DNA from: Paenibacillus zeirhizosphaerae
GTDB taxonomy: Bacteria > Bacillota > Bacilli > Paenibacillales > Paenibacillaceae
Assembly (NCBI RefSeq): GCF_030705605.1
Contig: NZ_JAPCKK010000034.1
Span: forward strand, 1 to 64,000
DNA length: 64,000 nucleotides
Direction: 5' to 3'
Each line of letters opens with the position of its first letter. Position 1 is the first letter of the stretch. A model generated the notes under the pieces. The model was not told the origin of the DNA. It did no database searches and saw nothing but the letters and a program-made list of their open reading frames with translations. A program made the translations under genes and the position numbers. This document shows, one piece after another, positions 34,092-42,742 of the stretch.

Positions 34092-34928
34092 ATGAAAAAC
34101 GGTTTGAAAGCAAACAGCAAAAGTACTAAAAAAGCTATTCTGGCAGGCACCGTGGCGCTTGCTGTGGTAACAGGGGCCGGCATCTGGACTACCCAACCGG
34201 CACAAGCAGCGGATACAACGACGGCAGCTCAGGACAAGGCGGCTTACCAAGGTAACCTGGGTGGACACGGTCCAAGGGGAGGCTTCGGTTCAGGCGAGCT
34301 GCAAACCCAGCTTCAGAAATGGCTGTCCCTGGATGCGGAGGCTCTAAAGTCTGAACTGAAAGACAATACCCTTGCGGAAATTGCAAAGGAACAAGGTGTC
34401 TCCACTGAAACGCTGCAATCCAATCTGGAAGCATGGCTGGAGGATAACATGACAGCGCCCCGCCGGACCAAAGAGGATTCTGACGAGGACAGCACCGACG
34501 AAGAATCACAGGATGCCAAGACTCCTGACTTTGCCGACATGGCCGTCAAAATGCTGGAGAGCAAAGGCGGCTTCGGCATGGGTCAAGGCCGTGGCGGCAT
34601 GATGGGCGGTGGTATGATGGGCGGCGGCATGTTCGGAGACAACAAGGAGCTGACCTCTCTGCTCAGCCTGACCGCAGACGAGCTGAAGGCGGCCATCAAG
34701 GAGGGCTCCTCTCTAGCTGACATCGCGGAAGAGCAGAATGTGGACGTAAATGAAGTCGTTGATCTGTTGGTATCCTCCATGACCGAGAAGCTGGGCACAC
34801 AGCTTGAGGAAGGAAAGCTGACAGATGAGCAGTATGAGGAACGCAAGGCTGCTCTGGAAGACCGGGTTACCCAGATGGTGAATGGCGAGCACCCTGAGAA
34901 GCCTGCCAGAACAGAACAGTCGGAGTAA
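34092..34928 (+). CDS. secreted protein with DUF2680-like helical repeats
   Basis: The 278-residue protein has a signal peptide (KKAILAGTVALAVVTGAGIW, cleavage near AQA-A) and two copies of a helical module of the form LSLDAEALKSELKDNTLAEIAKEQGV (about 75-115 and 195-240). These are separated by an acidic stretch and a Gly/Met-rich segment (GRGGMMGGGMMGGGM). The module resembles DUF2680/YckD-type proteins; its function is unknown. The Met/Gly segment might bind metal such as copper, a speculation. ATG 34092 follows AAAGGTGG. Confidence 0.75.
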   Translation: MKNGLKANSKSTKKAILAGTVALAVVTGAGIWTTQPAQAADTTTAAQDKAAYQGNLGGHGPRGGFGSGELQTQLQKWLSLDAEALKSELKDNTLAEIAKEQGVSTETLQSNLEAWLEDNMTAPRRTKEDSDEDSTDEESQDAKTPDFADMAVKMLESKGGFGMGQGRGGMMGGGMMGGGMFGDNKELTSLLSLTADELKAAIKEGSSLADIAEEQNVDVNEVVDLLVSSMTEKLGTQLEEGKLTDEQYEERKAALEDRVTQMVNGEHPEKPARTEQSE

Positions 34929-34965
34929 CAACGGCTCTTTTCTCAACTCCCTCTTATCATAAGAA

Positions 34966-35012
34966 AAAGAAGCTGTTTCGCAAGCAGGAGCGGGCTGCGA
35001 ACAGCTTCTTTC
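34966..35012 (+). terminator. terminator of the DUF2680-like gene
   Basis: AAAGAAGCTGTT-CGC pairs with GCG-AACAGCTTCTTT, ending in a T-rich stretch. It lies 37 bp past the stop and may also serve the convergent small gene. Confidence 0.75.
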
Positions 35013-35018
35013 ATATGT

Positions 35019-35234
35019 TTAGGGCCTTCGTTCCCTCAGGAGCAGAACCGTCAAATATTTGCGGGCATCCGCCGTCAACAGCCGCAGGCTGGCCTCTCCC
35101 TCTGGCAAACCGGGATGCACCAGGCGGACGTCCGCACCATCCAATCCCTCCTGCACAGAACGGATTTGGTAGCCTGATTCAACCAACCCATCCAGCTCCA
35201 GCTTCTCGGCTGCATACAGCTCATAAGCTGACAT
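35019..35234 (-). CDS. 71-residue protein coupled to the dihydropyrimidinase gene
   Basis: The frame MSAYELYAAEKLELDGLVES... starts at ATG 35234, one base after the dihydropyrimidinase TGA, so translation should be coupled. It has no signal peptide, membrane segment or family motif that I recognise. It is the last gene of the amaB-preT-preA-hydA operon, so an accessory role in that pathway is likely but undefined. Confidence 0.65.
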   Translation of the reverse strand: MSAYELYAAEKLELDGLVESGYQIRSVQEGLDGADVRLVHPGLPEGEASLRLLTADARKYLTVLLLRERRP

Positions 35235-35235
35235 C

Positions 35236-36663
35236 TCACAGGACTCCTTCTTTGCTGACCACAGGCAGCGGCGGCTTCGCCAGCCCCCCAAACCGACTGC
35301 GCTTCAGATATTGACCTGATCCGGGCATCCCCACAAATTCCTTATTACGAATGACAAACTCTCCGCGCACTAGCACGGACACGGGCTCACCCGTGATTCT
35401 CATGCCTTCAAAGGCACTGTAGTCCACCTTCATATGATGTGTCTGTGACGAGATCACCCGTTCACCATAAGGGTCAAAAATAACGAGGTCGGCATCACTT
35501 CCCACAGCAATCGTGCCTTTGCGCGGGAATAGGCCGAAGAGTCTGGCGCTTGCCGTTGAGATCATATCCACAAATTGATTGAGGGTAATTCTCCCTTTAC
35601 ATACGCCTTCGGAATATAACAGGCTGAACCGGTCCTCAATCGTCGGGCCACCGTTCGGTATTTTGGAAAAATCCCCTCTCCCGAGCTCCTTCTGGCCAAT
35701 GAAATCAAACGAGCATTGATCTGAGCCAATCGTCTGCAGACTACCGGAGGACAGAGCGTTCCACAGCACATCCTGGTTCCACGCTTCACGCAGCGGAGGA
35801 GACCATACATATTTCGCTCCTTCAAAGTCCGGCTTCTCCAAAGCCGTCTGGTCCAGCAGCAGATACTGCGGACAGGTTTCTCCGAACACCCGCAGCCCCT
35901 TTTTGCGCGCCTCCTGTATTTTCCCCACCGCCTCGGCACAGGTCACATGAACGACGTATAGCTGGGAATCGGCCAGCTCCGTCAGGTATGCCGCCCGCCC
36001 TGTAGCCTCCCCTTCCAGCTCCGGCGGGCGCGTGAGCGCATGGTGGATCGGGTCTGTACGACCGGCAGCGAGCGCCTCGCCGACGAGGACATCAATCACG
36101 TCACCGTTTTCCGCATGCACCATCACAAGCGCACCGTGCTCGCGTGCGGCGCACAGCGTTTGATATAATGTTCCGTCATCGGCCTGGAACGTATTTTTAT
36201 AGGCCATGAACACTTTAAGTGAAGTAATGCCCTCTTCCTCCATGATCGACGGCAGCTCTGCCAGCACCTTGTCGTTCAGCTCGGAGACCATCAGATGAAA
36301 GCCGTAGTCGATAACCGCCTTGCCACGCGACTTCGCGTGCCAGGTTTGCACCGCTGCGGCAAGCGGCTGCTCCTTGTTCGTCAGGCAGAAATCGATGATC
36401 GTGGTGGTCCCGCCATACGCAGCCGCCATCGTTCCCGTTGCGAAATCATCCGCCGTGACCGTCCCGCCAAACGGCATATCCAGATGCGTATGAGGATCTA
36501 TGCCTCCCGGAAAGACATAACAGCCCGCTGCATCAATCACTTCCGCCCCGGCTTCTTCCAAGCCTTTGCCGATACGGCTGATTTTTTCATGTTCAATGAG
36601 AATATCAGCCTCGTACGTATCCGCCGCCGTTACAATTGTCCCGTTTCGGATCAGCTTTTTCAT
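35236..36663 (-). CDS. hydA: dihydropyrimidinase / hydantoinase
   Basis: The 475-residue amidohydrolase opens the ring of dihydrouracil or hydantoins. Metal motifs are visible: PHTHLDMP (about 58-65), the carbamylated lysine in SLKVFMAYKN, MVHAENGDV and GSDQCSFD. ATG 36663 follows the preA stop by one base, behind GGGGGTG. It is step two of the reductive pyrimidine pathway, between PreTA and the carbamoyl-beta-alanine amidases encoded nearby. Confidence 0.95.
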   Translation of the reverse strand: MKKLIRNGTIVTAADTYEADILIEHEKISRIGKGLEEAGAEVIDAAGCYVFPGGIDPHTHLDMPFGGTVTADDFATGTMAAAYGGTTTIIDFCLTNKEQPLAAAVQTWHAKSRGKAVIDYGFHLMVSELNDKVLAELPSIMEEEGITSLKVFMAYKNTFQADDGTLYQTLCAAREHGALVMVHAENGDVIDVLVGEALAAGRTDPIHHALTRPPELEGEATGRAAYLTELADSQLYVVHVTCAEAVGKIQEARKKGLRVFGETCPQYLLLDQTALEKPDFEGAKYVWSPPLREAWNQDVLWNALSSGSLQTIGSDQCSFDFIGQKELGRGDFSKIPNGGPTIEDRFSLLYSEGVCKGRITLNQFVDMISTASARLFGLFPRKGTIAVGSDADLVIFDPYGERVISSQTHHMKVDYSAFEGMRITGEPVSVLVRGEFVIRNKEFVGMPGSGQYLKRSRFGGLAKPPLPVVSKEGVL

Positions 36664-36664
36664 C

Positions 36665-37954
36665 TCACAGCACCCCCGCTTCAGATGAGTTCGTATGCAA
36701 TGCCCCCAGCAGCCGCTGGCGCTCATTCCAGGTCATCGGCTCAAGCCCGCTGCCCACTTCAATCATGTCGATGGCCCCCTCGGCCGGACAGACAATGGAG
36801 CAGAGATTGCAGCCGACACAGTCTTCTTCACGCACCTGGACATAGGATTGACCGAGGTCATCGGTCAGCAGATCGATGCACTGATGGGAGGTGTCCTCAC
36901 AGGCAATATGGCATTTATTGCAGTGAATGCAGTGATCCTGGTTGATGCGGGCCGTCACCTGATAATTGAGATCCAGGTCCCCCCAATCGGAGTAGCGCGG
37001 AACAGACTTGCCCACCAGCTCCATCACTGATGTGATGCCTTTGTCGTCCAGATAGCGATTCAGCCCGTCGATCATCTCCTCCACGATCCGGAAGCCGTGA
37101 TGCATCGCCGCCGTACACACCTGGACGCCGGTCGCGCCCATCAGCATAAATTCCACGGCATCCTGCCAGCTCGACACGCCGCCCATACCGGATATAGGCA
37201 CCCCAATCTCCGCCTTGCGGGCGCATTCGGCCACCATATTCAGCGCAATCGGCTTTACCGCCGGGCCGCAGTACCCGCCATGGGCTCCTTTACCCCCGAC
37301 ATGGGGAATGGTGTTCCAGGTATGAATGTCCACGCCTGCCAGACTGTTGATGGTATTGATCATGCTGACCGCGTCGGCACCTCCCCGAACGGCATGCCGC
37401 GCCACGACCGTGATATCGGTAATGTTCGGTGTCAGCTTCACAATGACCGGGGTCTCCGCCACTTCCTTGACCCAGTAAGTCTGCACTTCCACCAGATCCG
37501 GCTGCTGCCCGGAAGCGGCACCCATGCCCCTTTCCGCCATGCCGTGCGGACATCCGAAATTCAGCTCCAGACCATCGACACCGACGGCCTCCACCCTTTT
37601 CACAATTTCATGCCACTTCTCACGCACCGGCTCCACCATCAGCGAGGCGACAAGCGCCCGGTCGGGAAACCGCTTCTTCGTCTCCGCAATCTCCTTCAGG
37701 TTGACCTCAAGCGGCCGGTCCGTAATTAGCTCGATATTGTTAAATCCAGCCACTCGCTGGCCGTTAAAATGAACAGCAGCGAACCGTGACGAGGTGTTGA
37801 TAATCGGCTCCCCGAGTGTTTTCCAGACCGCGCCGCCCCATCCGGCCTCAAAGGCCCGCTGCACCTGATAGCCGGTATTGGTCGGCGGTGCCGAAGCCAG
37901 CCAGAACGGATTCGGGGCCTGAATGCCTGCAAGATTGATGCTTAAATCCGCCAT
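36665..37954 (-). CDS. preA: NAD-dependent dihydropyrimidine dehydrogenase, subunit PreA
   Basis: The 429-residue protein has an FMN-binding dihydroorotate-dehydrogenase-like barrel (MADLSINLAGIQAPNPFWLASAPPTNTG...; GLELNFGCPHGM) and a C-terminal ferredoxin domain with two 4Fe-4S motifs (CIHCNKCHIACE and CVGCNLCSIVCP). With PreT it reduces uracil or thymine to the dihydro form. ATG 37954 follows AGGAGGG. It sits about 80 bp after preT and one base before hydA. Confidence 0.95.
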   Translation of the reverse strand: MADLSINLAGIQAPNPFWLASAPPTNTGYQVQRAFEAGWGGAVWKTLGEPIINTSSRFAAVHFNGQRVAGFNNIELITDRPLEVNLKEIAETKKRFPDRALVASLMVEPVREKWHEIVKRVEAVGVDGLELNFGCPHGMAERGMGAASGQQPDLVEVQTYWVKEVAETPVIVKLTPNITDITVVARHAVRGGADAVSMINTINSLAGVDIHTWNTIPHVGGKGAHGGYCGPAVKPIALNMVAECARKAEIGVPISGMGGVSSWQDAVEFMLMGATGVQVCTAAMHHGFRIVEEMIDGLNRYLDDKGITSVMELVGKSVPRYSDWGDLDLNYQVTARINQDHCIHCNKCHIACEDTSHQCIDLLTDDLGQSYVQVREEDCVGCNLCSIVCPAEGAIDMIEVGSGLEPMTWNERQRLLGALHTNSSEAGVL

Positions 37955-38036
37955 GTGAAATCCCTCCTGGATAAGACATATTGAACGGCGTTGATCGCCG
38001 CTTTCGTCCTGATGGGCAATGAACATGTTATCGGAG

Positions 38037-39386
38037 TCAGGCAGGACGCACGGCTCCTGACTGCCCAGCCATTTCATTTATAATGGCATAGGCCGCCTGC
38101 TTCCCTTGCTCTGCCGCAGACACAACCATCGCTTCCCCCTGGCCTGCACCGAAAATAATATCCCCGGCGGCATAGACCTTGGGATTGGATGTGCGGCGCG
38201 TGACAGGATCAATCTCAACGACACCCCGTGCATGCTGAAGACCCAGCATATCGATCAAGCCCGTTCTCCGCTGCTGGCCAATGGCCGATATGACCACGTC
38301 CACCGCAATCCGATGCAGCGAATCCGCAACCGGAGCAGGCACAGGTCTACCGTCTTTTCCGCGCTCCCCGGTCAGCTCCATTCTGACGCACTCCAGCGAA
38401 GCAACCCTGCCCGCATCATCCCCGATAATCCGGGCAGGGGACGTCAGCCATTCAAATTCAACCCCCTCTTGCTTGGCGAACCGGTACTCAAAATTGTAAG
38501 CCGTCATTTCCTCCTTGGTTCGGCGGTACACGATTTTGACATTCCCGGCCCCCAGCCTCATCGCAGTGGTCGCCGCATCAATCGCTGTATTGCCAGCACC
38601 GATCACCGCCACCCGTTTGCCCGCAAAGCTACAAGGCGGCACTCCCTCCTTGGTGCTCTCCACCAGCTCTATGGCATCATACACACCCTCCAGTTGCTCG
38701 CCTTCCAGCCCAAGTGGCGGCACATAACCCATGCCGGCAGCCAGCACCACCGCATCATACTCCGCCAGCAGCCGGTCTGCGGCAATATCGCGCCCGACCT
38801 TGGTCCCGGTGCGGATATTCACGCCAAGCTCCTTCACCTGCTCGACCTCCCACAGCGATATCTGCTGCGGAAGCCGGAAGGATACGATGCCATAGGTGTT
38901 CAGTCCGCCCGCAAACGGCCGCTCCTCGTACACTGTAACTTCATATCCGCCCCGGGCCAGCTCCCTTGCCGCCGACAGCCCCGCCGGACCGCCGCCGATA
39001 ACCGCCACCCGGATTCCAGTGGGAGCCCCCGGCTTAAACATCCGCCGCCCGTCTGCCATAGCCCAGTCTGTGGCGTAACGCTGAAGCAGGCCAATCGCGA
39101 TCGGCTCCGACGTGGCGTTCAGCACACATGCTCCTTCGCACAGCTCTTCCGTTGGGCATACTCTTGCACAGCTCGCCCCGACGGGATTCGATTCCATAAT
39201 GGTATGGGCCGCTCCAGCCAAATTGCCTGTTGCGATACGCTTGATAAAAGACGGAATGTTAATGCCCGTCGGGCAAGCCTGAATACAAGGAGCGTCATAG
39301 CAATATAAGCAGCGGTTGGACTCCTCCATTGCTCCTCTTGCGGTCAGTCCCGGCATTTCTGCAAAATTGCGGCTGAATGGATCCAT
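38037..39386 (-). CDS. preT: dihydropyrimidine dehydrogenase, subunit PreT
   Basis: The 449-residue flavoprotein has N-terminal cysteine clusters (CLYCYDAPCIQACP and CARVCPTEELCEGACV), an FAD motif (VIGGGPAGLSAARE) and an NAD(P) motif (VIGAGNTAIDAATTA). It transfers electrons from NADH to PreA. Length and domain order match E. coli PreT and the N-terminal part of mammalian DPD. It lies between amaB and preA in the same operon; its ribosome binding site AGGAGG is strong. Confidence 0.94.
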   Translation of the reverse strand: MDPFSRNFAEMPGLTARGAMEESNRCLYCYDAPCIQACPTGINIPSFIKRIATGNLAGAAHTIMESNPVGASCARVCPTEELCEGACVLNATSEPIAIGLLQRYATDWAMADGRRMFKPGAPTGIRVAVIGGGPAGLSAARELARGGYEVTVYEERPFAGGLNTYGIVSFRLPQQISLWEVEQVKELGVNIRTGTKVGRDIAADRLLAEYDAVVLAAGMGYVPPLGLEGEQLEGVYDAIELVESTKEGVPPCSFAGKRVAVIGAGNTAIDAATTAMRLGAGNVKIVYRRTKEEMTAYNFEYRFAKQEGVEFEWLTSPARIIGDDAGRVASLECVRMELTGERGKDGRPVPAPVADSLHRIAVDVVISAIGQQRRTGLIDMLGLQHARGVVEIDPVTRRTSNPKVYAAGDIIFGAGQGEAMVVSAAEQGKQAAYAIINEMAGQSGAVRPA

Positions 39387-39390
39387 GCGT

Positions 39391-40686
39391 TCACGCCTCC
39401 TTCAATGATGAGTGTGCTTCCATGCCCGGATGCTGCGAAGCAGCTCTGCCGCAGAGCACAAGCGCCGTCCTATACAGCAGCTCTGTCCCAGCGGCAATAT
39501 CACCCGGACTGGAGTATTCCGCTGGATTGTGGCTGATGCCGTCCTTGCTGCGGACGAAAATCATACCGTAATCACAGTAGCGGGACATTTCCATCGCATC
39601 ATGAAACGGCCCGCTCATCAGCTTGGGCGTATCCTTCAGCCCTATGCCGTCCGCCGCTTCGCTGATGACGTTCATGATCCGCTCCGCGCAGTAGCGGGGG
39701 TCGCTTACTGTATCTTCCCGAATTTCATAGGTGAGTCCGTTCTCCTCGGCCGCCTCGGCAATCAGCGCCCGCAGCTCGGCTTCCAGGCGGTCCCGCCGCT
39801 CCTTGTCAATATCCCGCAAATCCACGGTGAACTGAACCCACTCAGGAATGATGTTGCGCGAATCCGGAAATACCTGCAAGGAGCCGACAGTTCCAACCGT
39901 AGGCGCTCCCTCTTCCCGGGAAGCCAGCTCCTTCAGCCCCGTAATGACCCTGGCCGCCCCGACCAGCGCATCACAGCGCATCGACATGGGCACAGAGCCG
40001 GCATGCCCCGCGAATCCGCTCATCGTCACCGTCCACCAGATCGGACCCGAGATACCTGTGACGATACCTACCGGACGATCCATCGCCTCCAGCACTGGCC
40101 CCTGCTCAATGTGAAGCTCCAGATAGGCTCCGACAGCGCCGGGCTTGTATTCACTTTCCGCGAAGGCATCCGGGCTGCCCCCGAAGGCCAGAAGCGCCTC
40201 TCGGCGGGTTACACCATTCCGGTCCGTCCGTTCAAGCTCTCCTTCCTCCAACCTGCCGAGCATCCCCCGCACGCCGAACAGCCCTTTATTGAACCTGCAC
40301 CCTTCTTCGTCGCAGAACGACACCACTTCCACAGGAACAGCCGGCACAAACCCGGTTTCCCGAAATCGCTGCACCGTTTCAATAGCGCCGATCACGCCGA
40401 TAATGCCGTCAAACCTGCCGGCATAAGGCTGGGTATCAATATGCGAACCCAGCATGACAGCAGGGGCAAGCGGATCAGAGCCTTCCAGCCTGCCGATCAG
40501 GTTGCCGAAGGCATCGATCCGCGTTGTCAGCCCCGCTTCCTTCATCCAGCCCTCCACCACCAACACCGCCTCGCGGTCTTCCGGCGACAATGCGAGGCGG
40601 CATACCCCTGTCTCGCTGATTTTTCCGATCTGAGCCAAAGCATCGATGCGCTGCAGAATCCGTTCACTGCGGATAGTAATCTCCAT
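39391..40686 (-). CDS. M20-family Zn-dependent N-carbamoyl amino acid / ureidopropionate hydrolase
   Basis: The 431-residue amidohydrolase carries metal-binding motifs GSHIDTQPYAGRFDG, CDEEGCRFN and, further on, LHIEQGPVLE, as in N-carbamoyl-L-amino acid hydrolases, allantoate amidohydrolases and bacterial beta-ureidopropionases. In this operon the substrate is most likely N-carbamoyl-beta-alanine, but carbamoyl amino acids from hydantoins are possible. It is the first gene of the operon; ATG 40686 follows AGGAGGG. A second, unrelated candidate for the same step lies at 44147-45028. Confidence 0.9.
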   Translation of the reverse strand: MEITIRSERILQRIDALAQIGKISETGVCRLALSPEDREAVLVVEGWMKEAGLTTRIDAFGNLIGRLEGSDPLAPAVMLGSHIDTQPYAGRFDGIIGVIGAIETVQRFRETGFVPAVPVEVVSFCDEEGCRFNKGLFGVRGMLGRLEEGELERTDRNGVTRREALLAFGGSPDAFAESEYKPGAVGAYLELHIEQGPVLEAMDRPVGIVTGISGPIWWTVTMSGFAGHAGSVPMSMRCDALVGAARVITGLKELASREEGAPTVGTVGSLQVFPDSRNIIPEWVQFTVDLRDIDKERRDRLEAELRALIAEAAEENGLTYEIREDTVSDPRYCAERIMNVISEAADGIGLKDTPKLMSGPFHDAMEMSRYCDYGMIFVRSKDGISHNPAEYSSPGDIAAGTELLYRTALVLCGRAASQHPGMEAHSSLKEA

Positions 40687-40850
40687 GCTGTCCCTCCTGT
40701 TCTCAAGTTATGATAAATGACATGAATATAATCCGAATGATGACATAATTGTTTAACAGACAAGAAGTTCGGGCGTTATTTTCTAGCCAGCTCGCTTCTC
40801 CCGATACTCAATGAAATTTTTATTCCTATTATCAGTCAAATATACTAACA

Positions 40851-40859
40851 TGATATAAT
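40851..40859 (+). promoter_or_regulatory. extended -10 promoter of the pucR gene
   Basis: TGATATAAT is an extended -10 element (TG-N-TATAAT) about 70 bp upstream of the pucR reading frame; no good -35 is present. It lies in the divergent 237-bp gap between amaB and pucR. Confidence 0.45.
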
Positions 40860-40923
40860 CCAACTATAATACCGAAGCTGACCCTGCGCATTAGACAATC
40901 TGTAAAAAAACCTCTTATTTTTA

Positions 40924-42735
40924 TTGCAAGATGAGTACGCGCTTGATCTGCAAGACCTGGTTAATGATACGGAAAGCGGGGTGCCGATCTTGGAACGGGG
41001 ATATTTATGCACGGTTGAGGAAGCGATACAAAGGCCCATTTTCCGCGAGGCGCGCGTCGTCGCAGGCTTCGGCGGACTGGCAAGGCCGATCCGGTGGGTT
41101 CACATTTTGGAAACCTGTGATTTTGACACACTGATTCATGGCGGCGAAATGATTCTGACGACCGGGATGGGTATGCAGCAGGAAGGAAGCTCTCCCATCG
41201 CCTTTCTCGACAGTCTGATTCAGCGGCGTGCAGCCTGCCTCTGTATTGAGCTAGGCTCGCGGTTGGACTCCATTCCGGAGGACATGCAAGGGCATGCCGA
41301 TCTGCACAACTTCCCCTTGATTGTATTTGCCAAGACCATCCGTTTTGTAGACATTACGCTGGATCTGCATTCCCTGCTCGTACATCTGCACCATAAGCAA
41401 CTGCAGGAATCGGAGGTAATCTCCCGCGAATTTCAGCGGCTGACCCTGATGCCGCAAAGCACGCACAAAGTGCTGCAACTGCTGCATGAAAGCGTGGGCC
41501 GTCCCATTGTATACGCACCCGCCGAGGGCAGAGTGATCTGCTGCCCGCCCGTTGACCAAGCTCAGTTGCAGCAATGGATGGGCGTTATCCCTTCACAAGA
41601 GGAGCTCCATAACCCATCTGAGGATAGATCCGTCGAGACCGTATCCATCGTCCAGATTGCCCCGCCCTCGGTACAAAATCCGAGAGAGCTTACATGGGCC
41701 GCCGTCAAGCCCGTTGGGGCGTTGGGACAGGTGTGGGCTCACCTCGCCATCATTGGCGTGAATCAGCCGCTGCCGCACGAAACCAGGCTGCTGGATTCCG
41801 CCTCACTTGCCATCTCCCAGGAACTGCTCCGCTCCCGCACGATGGAGGAACGGACGCTGTTCGCCAGAAGCTCGTGGCTGGAAGATCTTCTGCAGGGCAA
41901 TCCGCCGGATGAACGGCAGTTGAAGCGGCTGATCGGCCCGGAGTTCGAGATGCTCCATAGGCAGCCTTACCGGGTCTGCCTGCTTGAGCTGGATGACGAA
42001 CCGCTCCCTAACAGCCCTTCCGGCACGCCTGAACTCCACCTGAACCGGGATTATGAAGCGGACGGACTTCACCTGTCCCTTGTCGTGCGTTCGGTCCTTG
42101 AACGAGTTCATTTCCATCCCGTGATCAGTATCAGCCACAGCAAGCTGGCCGTTCTTGTGTTTGACCTGCAGTCCCACAGCGCTCCATCCAAGGAAAGATT
42201 GGAGTTAGCGCTGCTCTCCCTGCAGAAGCAGCGGCCTGGCGAGCGGCTGAAGCCTCTGAGCCTGACCGCTGGGATCAGCCGCCCGCATGAACATCTGCAG
42301 GAAGCCCCCTCTGCCTGCCAGGAAGCCATGCAGGCTCTGACGCTGTATACGTGCTATCGCCAACCCGTTCTGTTCTACGAAGACCTCGGCGTTTTCCAGC
42401 TTCTCCTGAATCTGAATGACGGCACCACGCTGCAAACCTTTGTCCAAACCTATCTGGGGCCGATCATCAGCTATGACGAAGCCAAAGGCAGCGAATTGCT
42501 GCTCACACTGCGCGTCTATCTGGATCATGACGGCGCCAAGCAAATCGCTGCGCGCAAGCTGTTCATCGTGAGACAATCCCTATATTACCGTCTCGAAAAA
42601 ATAACGGAGCTGCTCGGCAAGGATTTCATGCAGCCGGAGAACCGGATTTCCATCCAGGTGGCCCTCCGCGCCTATCAACTGCTCTATCCCGACAAGCCGC
42701 AAAACCCGCGAAGGCCCTCTTCCGCTCAGGGGTGA
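40924..42735 (+). CDS. PucR-family transcriptional regulator
   Basis: The protein (up to 603 residues) has an N-terminal PucR domain (CTVEEAIQRPIF... to about 150), a central GGDEF-like (CdaR-type) region and a C-terminal HTH_30 domain (LLLTLRVYLDHDGAKQIAARKLFIVRQSLYYRLEKI). PucR regulators control purine, pyrimidine and allantoin catabolism, fitting its place between the pyrimidine operons. The start is uncertain: the TTG at 40924 is the longest reading, whereas the PucR domain itself begins near 40990, so GTG 40981 or TTG 40990 are alternatives. Confidence 0.9.
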   Translation: MQDEYALDLQDLVNDTESGVPILERGYLCTVEEAIQRPIFREARVVAGFGGLARPIRWVHILETCDFDTLIHGGEMILTTGMGMQQEGSSPIAFLDSLIQRRAACLCIELGSRLDSIPEDMQGHADLHNFPLIVFAKTIRFVDITLDLHSLLVHLHHKQLQESEVISREFQRLTLMPQSTHKVLQLLHESVGRPIVYAPAEGRVICCPPVDQAQLQQWMGVIPSQEELHNPSEDRSVETVSIVQIAPPSVQNPRELTWAAVKPVGALGQVWAHLAIIGVNQPLPHETRLLDSASLAISQELLRSRTMEERTLFARSSWLEDLLQGNPPDERQLKRLIGPEFEMLHRQPYRVCLLELDDEPLPNSPSGTPELHLNRDYEADGLHLSLVVRSVLERVHFHPVISISHSKLAVLVFDLQSHSAPSKERLELALLSLQKQRPGERLKPLSLTAGISRPHEHLQEAPSACQEAMQALTLYTCYRQPVLFYEDLGVFQLLLNLNDGTTLQTFVQTYLGPIISYDEAKGSELLLTLRVYLDHDGAKQIAARKLFIVRQSLYYRLEKITELLGKDFMQPENRISIQVALRAYQLLYPDKPQNPRRPSSAQG

Positions 42736-42742
42736 GTGCCGC

